DNA from: Neolentinus lepideus HHB14362 ss-1
Taxonomy: Eukaryota; Basidiomycota; Agaricomycetes; Gloeophyllales; Gloeophyllaceae
Direction of reading: 5' to 3'
Length of the DNA: 64,000 nt
Assembly: GCA_001632425.1 (NCBI GenBank)
Contig: KV425636.1
Span: 1-64,000, forward strand
Translations under genes and position numbers: made by a program
In this document: positions 1 through 10,109 of the stretch, in pieces
Numbering within the stretch: position 1 is the first letter of the stretch
Layout of the letters: every line of letters starts with the position of its first letter
Notes under the pieces: model-generated
Database searches by the model: none
What the model saw: the letters and a program-made list of their open reading frames with translations, nothing else
What the model was told of the DNA's origin: nothing

Positions 1-2
1 TG

Positions 3-245
3 AAACAATTTTCCCTCAAAATCACAACAAAAAAGAAATTCTACTTAACAGGTATTATTTATCATGGTGATTACCATTTCACTTGCAGATATATTGACAA
101 AAATGGTGACATATGGTTTAATGATGGGATTGAAACTGGAAGACAATGTACCAAAGATGGTAATATCCATACCACAACATTAGAAGACTTAATGTCATGT
201 AGAGGAAAATCAATAGGGACAGTGATATATGCTCAAAAGATTTAA
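3..245 (+). CDS. C-terminal fragment of an unidentified protein, cut by the window edge
   Basis: An open frame runs from the first bases to a TAA at 243-245, giving about 80 residues with no start in the window. The DNA is clearly more AT-rich than the rest of the window. Readable motifs include GIIYHGDYHFTCRYID, IWFNDGI and a final VIYAQKI. A tyrosine/histidine 'HF' segment, then W-x-N-D and a final hydrophobic Y strand, loosely resemble the end of ubiquitin-specific proteases, and fragments of this type are common in mushroom mobile-element relics. That assignment is inference. The fragment ends just before copied PPE1 DNA begins, so it may be a truncated remnant. Confidence 0.4.
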   Translation, partial: KQFSLKITTKKKFYLTGIIYHGDYHFTCRYIDKNGDIWFNDGIETGRQCTKDGNIHTTTLEDLMSCRGKSIGTVIYAQKI

Positions 246-297
246 TGGACAGTCTGAGCTCAGGACTCGTACCCATGCCATGCGAAGCAGTGGCCCT

Positions 298-545
298 CTA
301 CCACAAGTGAGTGAAGACGAGACGAGAGCACAAGTTGATATAAGACGAGGACGCAGGGTGGGCGAAGACGAGACGAGGACGCAGGATGAGAGACGAGACG
401 AGAACGCAGGTTGAAGTGAAGACGAGTTCAGAACGCAGGGTGAGAGAAGACAAGACGAGAACGCAGGTTGAGGTGAAGACGAGACGAGAGCGCAGGGTCA
501 GTGAAGACGAGTTCAGAACACAGGATGAGAGAGGACGAGACGAGG
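298..545. repeat. Minisatellite of about 28-30 bp units (PPE1 intron 4 type)
   Basis: Imperfect tandem units built on GACGAGACGAGAACGCAGG followed by a variable tail. They match the larger array at 8017-8690, which lies inside intron 4 of the intact PPE1 gene. Copied PPE1 exon 4/intron 3 sequence lies directly to the right, in the same order and orientation as in PPE1. The array is therefore best read as part of a PPE1 fragment. Apparent long open frames here on both strands are products of the repeat. Confidence 0.85.
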
Positions 546-860
546 ACGCTAATGGGGGGACGGAGATGCGCGTGGAGGTGGATTTGTGGATTTGGTTGGC
601 TTTTATGCTGGGTGGGGGGAAACGGGGATAGGATGGGAAACGGGAGAGGAGGTGGGACGGGCGGGGAAAGGAGACGAGGACGAGACGGGAAAGGAGAGGG
701 GAGGCGGGATGGAAAAGGAGGAAGAGGGGGTAGAATGTCAAAGGGGAGGGAGGGTGAAGTGCAGATGAAAAGGGAAAGAAAGTGGAGTGCAAGACGGGCA
801 AGAAAGGCGATGAGAACAAGGGAGGAACAACTGAATGAGACACGACTCGTGACACGTGGA
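545..860 (-). pseudogene. PPE1 fragment: part of exon 4 and intron 3
   Basis: Bases 555-620 match the start of PPE1 exon 4 (8940-8989) and its acceptor almost base for base. The following 240 bp track PPE1 intron 3 (8990-9222) up to a shared stretch containing GATGAGAACAAGG. The remainder of exon 4 is missing at the junction with the minisatellite. Exon 3 is missing at the right end, where similarity stops around 850. It is a non-functional copied segment of the gene at 7055-10109. Confidence 0.75.
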
Positions 861-864
861 GATG

Positions 865-1170
865 TGGCTCAGATTCATATAGTATGTCCCTGTATTCATA
901 CCTGAGTGTACGCCATACCGCAATCATCTCAGTGCACCAAAGTCGACTAGTACTCGACCGGTCGCCTGGGAGAGGGTGTGTGTGCGTTCATAGCCGCATA
1001 CGACTCCTTATTCTTCCTGACGCTCCGGTTCATAGCTGGCGAGGTTCCATTCGCCCATATATAGATCTGACTCGGATGGTATAATATTCAATATCCACGT
1101 CTCATGTGAGGCTAGAGTCGACACTTTAAAGACTGGGTCATTTCCGAAGGGCTATAACATGATTCCACCA
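865..1170. repeat. Dispersed repeat R1, copy 1
   Basis: This stretch is shared with about 10380-10690 and 32490-32750. Landmarks are a CACCAAAGTCGACTAGTACTCGACCG block and, farther right, CTAGAGTCGACACTTTAAAGACTGGGTCATT (given here as motifs, the second split by small changes between copies). No coding potential is conserved among the three copies. There are no terminal repeats or target duplications that I can recognise, so its nature is unknown. Confidence 0.65.
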
Positions 1171-1389
1171 AGCGACACACGATCACCTCTTCGCTTCAAC
1201 TGTCATGGCGTCTGCCATCGGTATGAGACCCGTTCCATCCATTCTAGTCGCTATGTACTCCACGAGTTCACAGGCCTTGAAATGATGTCTGGGAGGGAAA
1301 AAAACGTCAATCCACTGCGCACAGGGATAGAGGTCCAGCAGGAACGCACCGTGATTACCTGTTGATATACATTTATATTATATTCATGG

Positions 1390-2640
1390 AGTGCGTCCTT
1401 CCTTCTTCCGGCTGATATTTCGCTCCAATCCATATCCTGCCTTCCCTCCCCTCCACAAAAATCCACCTACTCCACCAATGACTGAGCCACCCGTCCGGAT
1501 CCGTGCTCCCAGCCATCTTGTCTTTGACGTAGCTGCAACATATCCATGCGCGCAGGCACCGCGATACATGCGACCGCGTACCCGCATCGAGAACGCTCGT
1601 CGTCCGTGGCGCTCCTCGGAACGTAATGCTCAGCCACACGAGGAGTACACGGTCATTTCTTTAACAGCCCGTGGGACATGAATTTCCAGGTACCCGGTTT
1701 AGTGCCAGACTCCGCAGCCACGGGTCAACTCCCTCCCGATGTGCTGAACACATACAAGCCCGAGGATCGAGGACCCAACTTGCCTTTCATCATATCGCCG
1801 ACTCGGACAAAGCGGCGCGTCAGAACGCTAGTCTCAGCGAATATTATATTGCCGCGTCGTCGGCGACTCGTCGCACATCTCTCACAGACTTCAGCTATGA
1901 GAAGACGAGTGCCACGGCATGGAAAAAGCTTACAAAGACCATGGTGACCACCGCATCGCAATGCTATATCCCAAGCCAAGCCCCCTAGGAAAAGGCATCT
2001 CCGTGGCGAAATGCGTGTTCCTTGGCCGATCTGGCTGCGCACCAGCGAAGCTTGGAATGATGTCGGTTTGCAAGTATCCGCTATCCACTACCTCGCCGAA
2101 GGTAAAAGGTGCATGAAATACTTTTTCCTTCGGTGCACACGGGTCGCTGCGATTTTGCTATGCTGATGATGATGTCCAGGCAAAAACGGCCGCGCGCGGA
2201 AGAGACGAAACAGTAAATATATATCTGGAAATAATGGTGTGAATGCGTACATGGCATTTGTAGTAGATGAAAGAGAATGTTTCATTCGGCGAAGGGACCT
2301 GCGTTGGCTCTGCGCAGTGAACGCTTCAACTGCGAGAGAGAGCGAGGGCGTTCCTCGGTTTCTGGGGGACGTACGGACGACCAGGAGTCAGAGTCGGTAA
2401 AGTTTGGTGGAGCCTTCTTTCTTTGTTTGAATAGCTCGACCCAAGACGCGAATTGGTCGAGAGGGGATGCGTGCCGTGTCCCATTTAACTGAGAATCATT
2501 TCCCGGTAGGAAGAAGAGACGGAATTCCAGGAGCACCTCTTCCATAACTTGGGTCTGCAAATTGCTGGGTACATGATGCAGAAGGATCCAACCCGAAGAC
2601 ACGAAGTCATCTTGAAGAAGATGCTTTTTAGTCGGATGCG
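1390..2640 (-). pseudogene. FunK1 kinase relics
   Basis: Two kinds of broken FunK1 sequence lie here on the minus strand. Bases 1625-1790 match the last exon and preceding intron of the gene at 36207-37430 (GIWQFMSQEV type). Bases 2215-2640 match the 3' exon and 3' flank of the gene at 3900-5144, but with large internal deletions. Only scattered pieces survive, such as the codons for a DQFASWV segment and a VPSNLQTQ segment. Several frameshifts separate them. 10840-11945 is a parallel relic with the same order, so the two were probably made by one duplication after decay had begun. Confidence 0.65.
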
Positions 2641-2644
2641 TGCG

Positions 2645-3115
2645 ACATGTCTACACCCGTATAGACCGTTACTGCTGTGGCATGCATGCTAGTTATCGGC
2701 TAGATGTTAGCACCACTGCTATCGTTTCGGAGCTCATGAACGGTCCTGACATCGACCGCGCGCTGTTCACTCGCAAGTACCTTTCATTTCGCACATCTCT
2801 CCCACTTCAAAGTACTCTGTCCCATTCTTCCGCCCAGACTGACTTGCTGAAAACGTCTCCACCCAGTGTCGCTACGCACTTGTATGCCTAAATGTGTACT
2901 CGACACGATGCACTTTTCAGTATACTGAGCACTACCGTCGCCGGTGCATCAAGACAACAACTGTCCATCGACCTCGAAACCTTTCTCGGACTCGGAGTGA
3001 TACACCCAAATATCTACAAACGCACAATCACACAGCTTATCGATACAAGTCGTCTCATCGTACTCTATCACCAACTGCCCACGTCCTAACATATATTGAT
3101 ACAACTTGTTATACA
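2645..3115 (-). repeat. Dispersed repeat R2, a copy of the PPE1 3' flank
   Basis: The block is shared with 11935-12105 and 20560-20840. In its right half it also matches the DNA just downstream of PPE1 (about 6770-7050). Landmarks are TATCGGCTAGATGT, CGCAAGTACCTTTCATTTCG and CACCCAGTGTCGCTACG. It leads directly into a copied PPE1 last exon at 3190-3310. It is therefore best regarded as PPE1 downstream DNA that travels with gene fragments. Confidence 0.6.
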
Positions 3116-3189
3116 TCACAGTATTTTGTTATACACCATTCCCATCCTCACCCCATACCTTGCACCCCCATGGAGCCCATCCATTACAA

Positions 3190-3460
3190 CTTACACTTCC
3201 TCCACCCTCACACCTCCCCGCCCCTCCTTGCCATCTTCCCCCTCCCAATAACCACGCATTCGTTGCGCCGCCAGAACTCGACGAGGGCGAATGGGGGCGT
3301 CCTGTGGGTGTGCGTGGGAAGAGGGGGGGGGCAGAGGAACGAATACAAGACACGCGGGGTAAATGGCAAAGGAGAGCAGCAACCGAGACACGCACACCCC
3401 CGCTCAAAGAACCCCAATCCTCACCCACCCCGCCCAAAAGATGGAAACTCCGTGAAGAAG
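3190..3460 (-). pseudogene. PPE1 3' fragment (exon 7 and part of intron 6)
   Basis: On the minus strand, codons for the PPE1 C-terminus (DAPTR...VVEFWRRNERVVI) can be followed as VEFWRRNECVVIGRGKMARR. A frameshift splits the match over two frames. A CAG acceptor-like sequence precedes the aspartate codon, as in the real gene. Upstream lies degenerate intron sequence with an imperfect repeat also seen at 5386-5580 and 12280-12400. No other PPE1 exon is present. Confidence 0.7.
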
Positions 3461-3619
3461 AATGTGCTCAGACGTGAACAGCAGGATAAAGACGCTCAGA
3501 TGTGAAGAGAAGCCCAACGATGGGAAGGAAAAGAAAGCCAACACCGTGAAGAAAAAGCCACGCCGTCATGGACAGGAGAAAGACGCTCCCTCAAACCAAC
3601 CAACCTCCCCCCCCCGAGG

Positions 3620-3899
3620 ACCGGTATCATCTCGTTCACCAAGTCATTTCGTGGCTGCAATTTTTCTATTCTCATGTGTCCAGCCAAAAATGGTGCTCAA
3701 TCGCGAATAGGCTCGGATGACTCCCGATGTTAACTGGACTCACGCAAAGCGAGGAACGTCAGCGCCGATGGCGGACATTAGTCAGAAGAGATGAAACAAT
3801 AAATATATGTCTGCAAATAATAGATACAGCAATGCGAGTGAATAAGTATATGGTGTTTGTAGTAAATGAAAGAGAAGGTTATAAACGTAGCCCGTCGTT
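3620..3899 (-). other. 3' flank of FunK1 gene
   Basis: This non-coding segment downstream of the FunK1 stop is nearly repeated at 12740-13030, 28640-28946 and 58540-58844. It contains the block AAACAATAAATATATGTCTG and, farther left, TATCATCTCGTTCACCAA. It behaves as part of the duplicated FunK1 unit and probably includes the 3' untranslated region. Confidence 0.55.
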
Positions 3900-5144
3900 T
3901 CACTCCTCGAGAACTTGCCGGCGAAGGGAACTACCAGCCTCAGCAGCTCCAGATCGGCGCTGGCTCTTCGCACTCGAATTGCCTTCAAAGTCACTCGAAC
4001 GCTTCAGCTTTGAGCTCGAGGGGGCGGCATGCATCGGTTTCTGGGGGATGAGATCTGCGACCACGTCCCTTGTCGCCGGCCAGCCAGGAGACACCAATGC
4101 GTCATCGAAGAGCTTGATCACGTCGTCAGACTTGAGAATGTTTGGTGATTCTGTGATGTTCTGCAGGCTGCCAGGACCCTCGTAAGGAGCATTATTCAAT
4201 GCCTTCTTCCTTTCTTTGGACAGCTTGACGTTGTAGTCGACCCAAGACGCGAATAAATCGCTTAAAGATTCGATCAGTTGGTCGAGAGGAGGTGCATGCG
4301 GAAAAGTCAGGCTGTATCCCACTGCCTCTTCCAAGTACTGAGTGAGAACCATTTCCTTGGTTTTCCCGCCCCGGCAGTAAGAAGAGACCGAGTTCCAGGA
4401 GCATTCGTCGAACACCTCTTCCATAACTTGTCTCAGCTCTTGGGTCTGCAAATTACTGGGGACATAATGCAAAAATGACCACAGAAGGATCCAAAACGAA
4501 GACTCGAGGTCATCTTGAATAAGATGCTTTTTAGTCGGATTCTTCAGCAAGGCGTGCGAGATAAACTGCCACGTGCCCTAGAAACGTATACCATTCAGCA
4601 GGTTCACCTATCAACTACCGATCGCTACGTACCGTACGTCCTCGAACACGCGCATCTTCTGTGTCGAGAGATGTGAGAGATCTGGATAGGTCCCAGTCGA
4701 TCAGCATGCCACGCTCGTCATCGCCGTCTCCCATCAACACAACATTATGGAAGCTTAGATCTCGGGGCAATATATCCGTCTTCTCGTAAGCTTCCCTGTG
4801 GGCTGAAGAAAAAAAATGCAAACGTCAGCTTGTTTTGGATAAGTATCCACACATAACTCACCAACAAGTATATCACGGATAGCCTTCACAATGGATCGCG
4901 ACGAAGAGGCTTTGTCAAGGGTCCTGCCAATCTTATCCAACACAATTCGGTAATGTTTATGCTTGAAGAGTGACCTATTGTTTCCAGCACAAGACGCATT
5001 CACAAAGTCGGCCGTTAAAGTCATTTGGTCTGGACCATCGCCGTGACAGAGGACTTGTGCGATGTTCGAGACTCCCTTAGCATTCAAATCTTTGTAAATC
5101 GCGCCTTCCTCTCTGATGCCGTCGATATCATGATATGAACTCAC
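3900..5144 (-). CDS. FunK1-type protein kinase, 5'-truncated, no in-frame ATG at its left edge
   Basis: Three exons (5144-4862, 4802-4633, 4577-3900) joined by two GT-AG introns give an uninterrupted 376-codon frame. The product is the C-terminal half of a FunK1 (fungal-type) kinase: helix-C segment EGAIYKDLN, hinge, catalytic loop, DFG-equivalent LIDWDLS, then GTWQFIS and a basic tail. The N-terminal region and the ATP-binding lysine are absent. The catalytic HRD triad reads PRD (ILPRDLSFHN). The open frame begins at GTG, and a TATA-like TATAAAAGG lies within about 10 bp, so promoter DNA has been joined to the middle of the coding region. The first in-frame ATG is near 5024. It is probably inactive as a kinase and may be a pseudogene, although the downstream exons are intact. 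Confidence 0.75.
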
Positions 5145-5146
5145 CT

Positions 5147-5290
5147 TTTATATGTTCCTAGAACCACGAGGACAATGTGGCTGGAAGTGTAGTGAAAGGA
5201 GGCGGACGCAGCGCGAACAAAGAACACGACGATCACGTGATCGGATTGCTCCACTTCGGCAACATGCGGCTTCAATTCCATTGTGCCACA
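5147..5290 (-). promoter_or_regulatory. FunK1 promoter-type segment with TATA and CACGTG
   Basis: A TATA-like element (5147-5156, minus strand) and a palindromic TCACGTGA (CACGTG at 5234-5239) occur in the same order as upstream of the full-length FunK1 at 61.7-61.83 kb. The shared block GTGGCTGGAAGTGTAGTGAAAGGAGG lies between them (on the plus strand, in two near-identical halves). Around 5290 similarity to other FunK1 flanks stops abruptly and PPE1 exon 6 sequence starts, so this is a recombination junction. Confidence 0.6.
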
Positions 5291-5710
5291 ATGCCCGTGC
5301 GGCAAGTTCCAGCTTACGGTCGTCGGGCATAGTGTGCACGAGGCGAGCGTCTTTTCGTGGTTGGAGAGGGGTTGGCGTTTCCTTCACATCCAAGCGGCTT
5401 GCTCTTCACGTCTGAGTGTCTTGCTCTTCACGTTTGAGCGTTGTTCACGTTTGCGCGCTTTGCTTTTCGTGTCTGAGTGGCTGTTTCTTCGCGTCTGAGA
5501 GGCTTTGTTTTCACGTCTGAGCGGCGTGCTTCTCCGCCTGAGCGGCTTGGGTTTCACAATTGAGCGCTTTCCTGTTCACGTCTTCACTAATAACTACCCA
5601 CAGGACGCGCCCACCCGCGTCATGGAGCTCGTCGTCGAGTTCTGGCGACGCAACGAGCGCGTGGTTATACGGGGGAAGGTGGCGCGGAGGGTAGGGGAGG
5701 TGTGAGGATT
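5285..5710 (+). pseudogene. PPE1 3' fragment (exon 6 end, intron 6, exon 7)
   Basis: In plus orientation, codons for CGKFQLTVVGHSVHEA (5296-5345) match the end of PPE1 exon 6. Codons for QDAPTRVMELVVEFWRRNER (5608-5667) and the gene's final residues to 5705 match exon 7. The region between is an enlarged, repeat-filled intron 6. The fragment lies head to head with the truncated FunK1 gene. Upstream exons are absent, so it cannot encode an enzyme. Confidence 0.8.
5386..5580. repeat. Imperfect minisatellite of about 22 bp units
   Basis: Units of the form CTTCACGTCTGAGCGGCTTG are repeated about eight times with changes. They lie within the copied PPE1 intron 6. Related, more decayed arrays occur in the other PPE1 fragments (3460-3590 and 12280-12400, opposite strand). 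The intact PPE1 intron 6 at 7157-7420 lacks them. The copied fragments therefore seem to come from a PPE1 version different from the surviving gene. Confidence 0.6.
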
Positions 5711-7054
5711 GGGTGGGGGTATTGAGGTTGGAGTGTGAGGGACGTGACACTTGGGGTGGGGGGATAGGGATGGGGAGGTGCGAGGGTGTGGGATGGGTGG
5801 GATGGAGTAGGGTGATAATGGGAGATGGGAGGGATACGTGGTGTATAACAACTCTGTGATGTATAACATGACTTTGTTTCTCTGTTTTTCTCACTACGCG
5901 TCCTTTCACTGCGCTATAGGAGATGCTGGTAAACAACTAGACCGCTCTCTGGAAGTCGAGCTTCTGTTCCGCCAGCTCATGAAGTCGTGTCTACTAGGAC
6001 TCGATTTCGCAAGTTGATGAGACCCAAGCGGGGAGCTGTCACGAACTCATCGAATAGTACAGGATTTATAATGCACTAGGTCTGAGTGTGCGCCTCCTCC
6101 CTCTGATACTTTAGCAGTGGAGCATCGTCGTTTTCTGGTTCACACGAGCTTATATCTAACCCGTCTGGAAAAATACATTGCTCCGTCGTTGTTGGCTTGT
6201 TCGCGTCGTATACGCACTACACCGGTTCCCAGCTTTCCCGCTGCGATTTCTCAGCTGGATTTTCTTCGATACTTTGCACCACCGCGATATTTTTTATTTT
6301 TTTTTGAATCCCATTTATTGTCTCTAGGGCGTAGCCCTATGTTAGCCATTACACGTCGCATGTCTATAGTACTATTTTTCTTCGTCGCAATAAAGTAAAA
6401 GTCGCTGTAACATTCACGAAGCCGCGGAGTGCGGAGTGCGATAACGGGAGGGAGACCAGCGGTTAGTGTGAAACAAAACGGTGGTGGCGGCAAGGAACAG
6501 TTTGAGCTCAAGGGAAAGAGGGTGGATCTGGTCATCACCCGGGTGCATCAAAAACCCCTGTGGGGAAAAGCTACCGGGCTCTCGTCACCAGTGCCTCACG
6601 GGCTCTCGTTGCCCCCAAAGAAGATGAAACCCAGTTCGTCCAGTTCCTTCTCTTCGGGCATCCTGCATATAGGTACCACCGCTATTATGGTCAGCGGTGC
6701 CTTCACACTATGTTCTCTTCTCCCCTTCCACACTGTCCTCTTCGGCCATTCCACCCGAATTAGTTGCCTGAACACGTATCCACCCCACCGTCACTCGCTG
6801 CGTACCTTTAAAGTGCGTCACGTCGAATTATAACGTTGTGGCGTCAACTATATGTTGCGTCGCGTGCCCATCGATCTCGACCAAACGTACAAACATATGT
6901 CATCTTATTGTAAATCACAGCGCTGCTTCATCGTCCACACTGTCCTAGCTTATATCGATACATTGTCTTGATATACATCACTGCGTTTGTTATACACCTA
7001 TCCTTCCACCTCTCTGCATTATCTTCCCAACGATACGTCCTGAACCGTGACACC
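5711..7054. other. DNA between PPE1 fragment and PPE1: flank copies and unassigned sequence
   Basis: 5711-5870 is a copy of the PPE1 3' flank (GTGTATAACA near its end). 5990-6240 is weakly shared with 32860-33200. 6270-6320 is unusually T-rich. 6430-6660 holds coding-like plus-strand sequence (frames reading KEQFELKGKRVDLVITRVHQ, then after a frame change YRALVTSASRALVAPKEDE) that I could not assign; it could be the decayed end of a neighbouring gene. 6770-7050 is the PPE1 3' flank shared with R2. No complete gene was found. Confidence 0.4.
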
Positions 7055-10000
7055 TCACACCTCCCCCACCCGCCTCGCCACCTTCCCCCGTATAACCACG
7101 CGCTCGTTGCGCCGCCAGAACTCGACGACAAGCTCGGCGACGCGGGTGGGGGCGTCCTGTGTGTGGTTGGGTGTTAGTGTTGGGTGTACGCGTGATTGTA
7201 AGGAGAGAGAGAGGGGTGGAGGGAGAGGGGAGAGGGGCGAAACAAGAAGAGAAGAGGACGAGTGAGACAAGAAGAGGGGCGGGAGGACGTCTTCGGTCTT
7301 GGCGACGGAAGCGCGACCTCAGATCGAAGAACAAAACAAACCACGGCGTCCATTTCAGGCCCTGATCCTCAAAAGCCAACCCCTCCCCCCTCATAAACAC
7401 CACCACGAAAAGACGCTCACCTCGTGCACACAATGCCCCACCCCACCGCCGACGACCGCGAGCTGGAACTTGCCCTGCATCTGGCCGATCATGAGCGGTT
7501 TGTCGAGGCTGGGGGACGGGGGACGGCGAGAATCACATCCAAGGAAGGTGAACATGCCAAACAGACGGGTGGAGAGGATAAGTAAGTAGCGTGGTAGAGG
7601 TCGAAGTGCGTGGTAGAGGTCGAAGTGGGGGTGAACCGGTGGTGAGTAGACGAGCCAAGTAGGGTCAAACGTGAAGCGGCGCCCAGGAGGAGTGAGTCAG
7701 ACGCAGGATTGAGGATGGAGGGAGTGCGTCAGACGCAGGACGACGACACGAGATTGAAGCGACGGCACGCATTGCGATATTGAAGCGACGACGCCCAATC
7801 CACACCGAAACGAAAAACAAAACCAAATCAGCCCCCACCCCACCCGACACAGAGAAACGGGGACGCACCGGTCCGTGCCCGCGAGAATGAGGAGGCGCGC
7901 GGCGCGTGTGGCGAGGAAGAGCGGGGAGAGGGAGGTGAACCAGGCTGTTCGTTTGTTTATGTTGGGGGGTTGGGGGTGGGGGAGGGGAGAAGGGTTGGAG
8001 GAGGGGGTGAGGGGATGAGGACGCAGGTTTAGAGAAGACGAGAGGAGGACGCGGGGAGAGAAGACGAGTTCAGAACGCAGGGTGAGTGAAGATGAGAGGA
8101 GGACACAGAGTGAGGGAAGGCGAGACGAGAACACAGGGAGAGAAGACAAGGCGAGATGAGAACACAGGGGGGAGAAGACAAGGCGAGATGAGGACGTAGG
8201 GTGAGTGAAGATGAGAGGAGGACGCAGAGTGAGGGAAGGCGAGAGGAGAACACGGGGTGAGAAGCCGAGACGGGACGAGAACGCAGGGTGAGTGCAGAAG
8301 AGACGAGGATGCACGGTGAGTGAAGACGAAAGGAGAACGCAGGGTGAGCGCAGGACAAAAACGCAGGTTGGGGGGGACGAGACGAGACGAGACGAGAACG
8401 TAGGGTGAGTGAAGACGAGTTCAGAATGCGGGGTGAGGTGAAGATGAGAGGACGCAGAGTGAGGGAAGACGAGGACGCAGGGTGAATGAAGACGAGACGA
8501 GAACGCGGGGTGAGAAGACGAGACGAGAATGCAGGGTGAGTGAAGAAGAGACGAGGACGCACGGTGAGTGAAGACGGGACAAGAACGCATGGCGAGGTGA
8601 AGACGAGACAAGACGATAACGCAGGTCGAGGTGAAGCACCCGAAAACGGGTTGATAGAAGACGAGGACGCAGATTGAGTGGTGATAGAAGACAGGAGATA
8701 CGAGCGTCAGCGCGAGCTCACCCGGGAAAGAAAGAACGAGTGCTTACTCTCCCAGTACGGCGCCGTACTCCGAAGGGGCGTGCGCCAGGTGTATTTCTTC
8801 GTGGTGAACGGGGAGGTGAAGTTGGGTGAGGAGGAGGAGGAGTTGAGGGGAGAGGATGCGGAGAGGGAGGAAGAGGTGGGTGTGGATGGAGATGCGGAGG
8901 TGTTGGATTGAGAGGAGGTGGTGGGGACGATGATGGCGGGGACGGAGATGCGCGCGGAGGTGGGGTTGTGGATTTGGTTGGCTTTTATGCTGGGTGGGGT
9001 GAGTTAGGGTGGTGGGGAGGAAAGGATGGAAGGAGGTTGGACAGGCGGGGAAAGGAGGGAAAGAGGGAGAGGGAAGTGCCAATGTAAGGGCAAGGAGAGG
9101 GAAGTGTAGATGCAATGCGAGGGAAAGAGTCGGCAGGACGCGCAAGAACGAGGATGAGAAGACGATGAAAGAGATGCGAGGATGAGAACAAGGACAGGAA
9201 CGACTAAAGAAACGCGACTTACTGCCATTCTACTGCCTCCTCGATACTGTCAAAGCCATCCGGGCGGGCGTTGAGGATCTGGTTCATGTAGGGTAGGGCT
9301 TCGAGAGCAGTGCCTGGGGAGGATGAGGACGAGAAGGAGGTGGAAATGTATGCAAACGCACCTTCGACGACGTCGAGCACTACGACGCCCAGGACAGAGT
9401 ACCCGGCGTCGATGAGCTGGGGGCACGCGTGCACGACGACGGCGCCGCCCATGCTGTGGCCAACGAGCTGGAAAGTTTAGTATGTAGACATGACACAGAG
9501 CAAGGATGGGCGCACTAGTAACTCGGGCGCAGCCTTTGCATCTGGAAAGACGGTCTTGAGCAGCTCAGTGAGATCGTCTGTGAGGACACCGATGGAGAGG
9601 TCTTCGTCGGATGCGCCGTCCATGGGCACCGTCTTCCCTGCACACAGTCATTCACTCACCAACACGAGACGACACTAGTACTCACCATGCCTCCTCGCGT
9701 CCACTGCCAGCACGCCGAGCTTACCTCCCGTCATATCCTGTACCTCCTTGGCCAAGCACGCAAAACTGAGGGCGGAGAAGCCCGCGCCGTGGTGGCACAC
9801 GAGGACCGCACCGGGCGACGCGGGCGGTGTGTAGTAGACGCGAAAGTCGAGGTGGCGGGGCGGGACGGCGACCTGGCTGGCGGAGGCAAAGTACGGGGCA
9901 GCGGAGAGCGGGGAGAAGGCGGGGTTGGGGGCTTTGGGGACCGCAGGTTTGGTGTGGCGGGGGGGAAAGGGCGGGCCCATAGGACCGAGGGAGCTGCGGG

Positions 10001-10109
10001 CTTCTTCGTCGTCGTCGTCGTCGGGGTCGGGGTCGGGTTCTGGATGGGGAGGGAGAGGCGGGAGCTTGGAGATGCGGGCTTGCAGGGCGGAGCGGTAGAG
10101 ATCGGACAT
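7055..10109 (-). CDS. PPE1: Protein phosphatase methylesterase 1
   Basis: PPE1/PME-1 removes the C-terminal methyl ester from the catalytic subunit of protein phosphatase 2A. Seven exons (10109-9686, 9637-9516, 9467-9223, 8989-8748, 7944-7869, 7508-7421, 7156-7055) join in frame to 432 residues. The start is an ATG giving MSDLYRSALQARISKLPP. A poly-Asp linker follows, then the alpha/beta-hydrolase fold: oxyanion motif CHHGAG, nucleophile elbow GHSMGG (about residue 187), LVVLDVVEG-type strand, EEAVEWH, the YTWR segment, LLILAGTDRLD and the catalytic histidine in GVGHCVHE (about residue 395). Length and motif order fit the family. Introns 3 to 6 are large for this genome (233, 803, 360 and 264 bp), and intron 4 holds a minisatellite. 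Pieces of the gene are copied at four other sites in the window. The exon model rests on splice signals and frame closure, not on transcripts. Confidence 0.92.
8017..8690. repeat. Minisatellite inside PPE1 intron 4
   Basis: Roughly twenty imperfect units of about 28-36 bp share the core GACGAGACGAGAACGCAGGG followed by TGAGTGAA-type spacers. The array occupies most of the 803-bp intron 4 of PPE1, between exon 4 (ends 8748) and exon 5 (starts 7944). Long minus-strand frames rich in serine, leucine and proline that cross it arise from the repeat and are not genes. A sister array is at 298-545. Confidence 0.9.

Noticed and set aside
298..927. Long open frames on both strands, including a 209-codon minus-strand frame rich in Ser, Leu and Pro
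   Set aside because: They are produced by a minisatellite whose unit length and lack of stops keep frames open. The same happens at 8029-8611 inside a PPE1 intron.
865..1170. Repeat R1 as a SINE or other defined mobile element
   Set aside because: No A/B boxes, poly-A tail, terminal repeats or target duplications were recognisable, and all three copies adjoin other duplicated DNA.
7697..8639. Minus-strand frame of 304 codons that looks like a large gene
   Set aside because: It is PPE1 intron 4 (minisatellite) read through into exon 5. Only the WFTSLSPLFLATRAARLLIL portion is real coding sequence.
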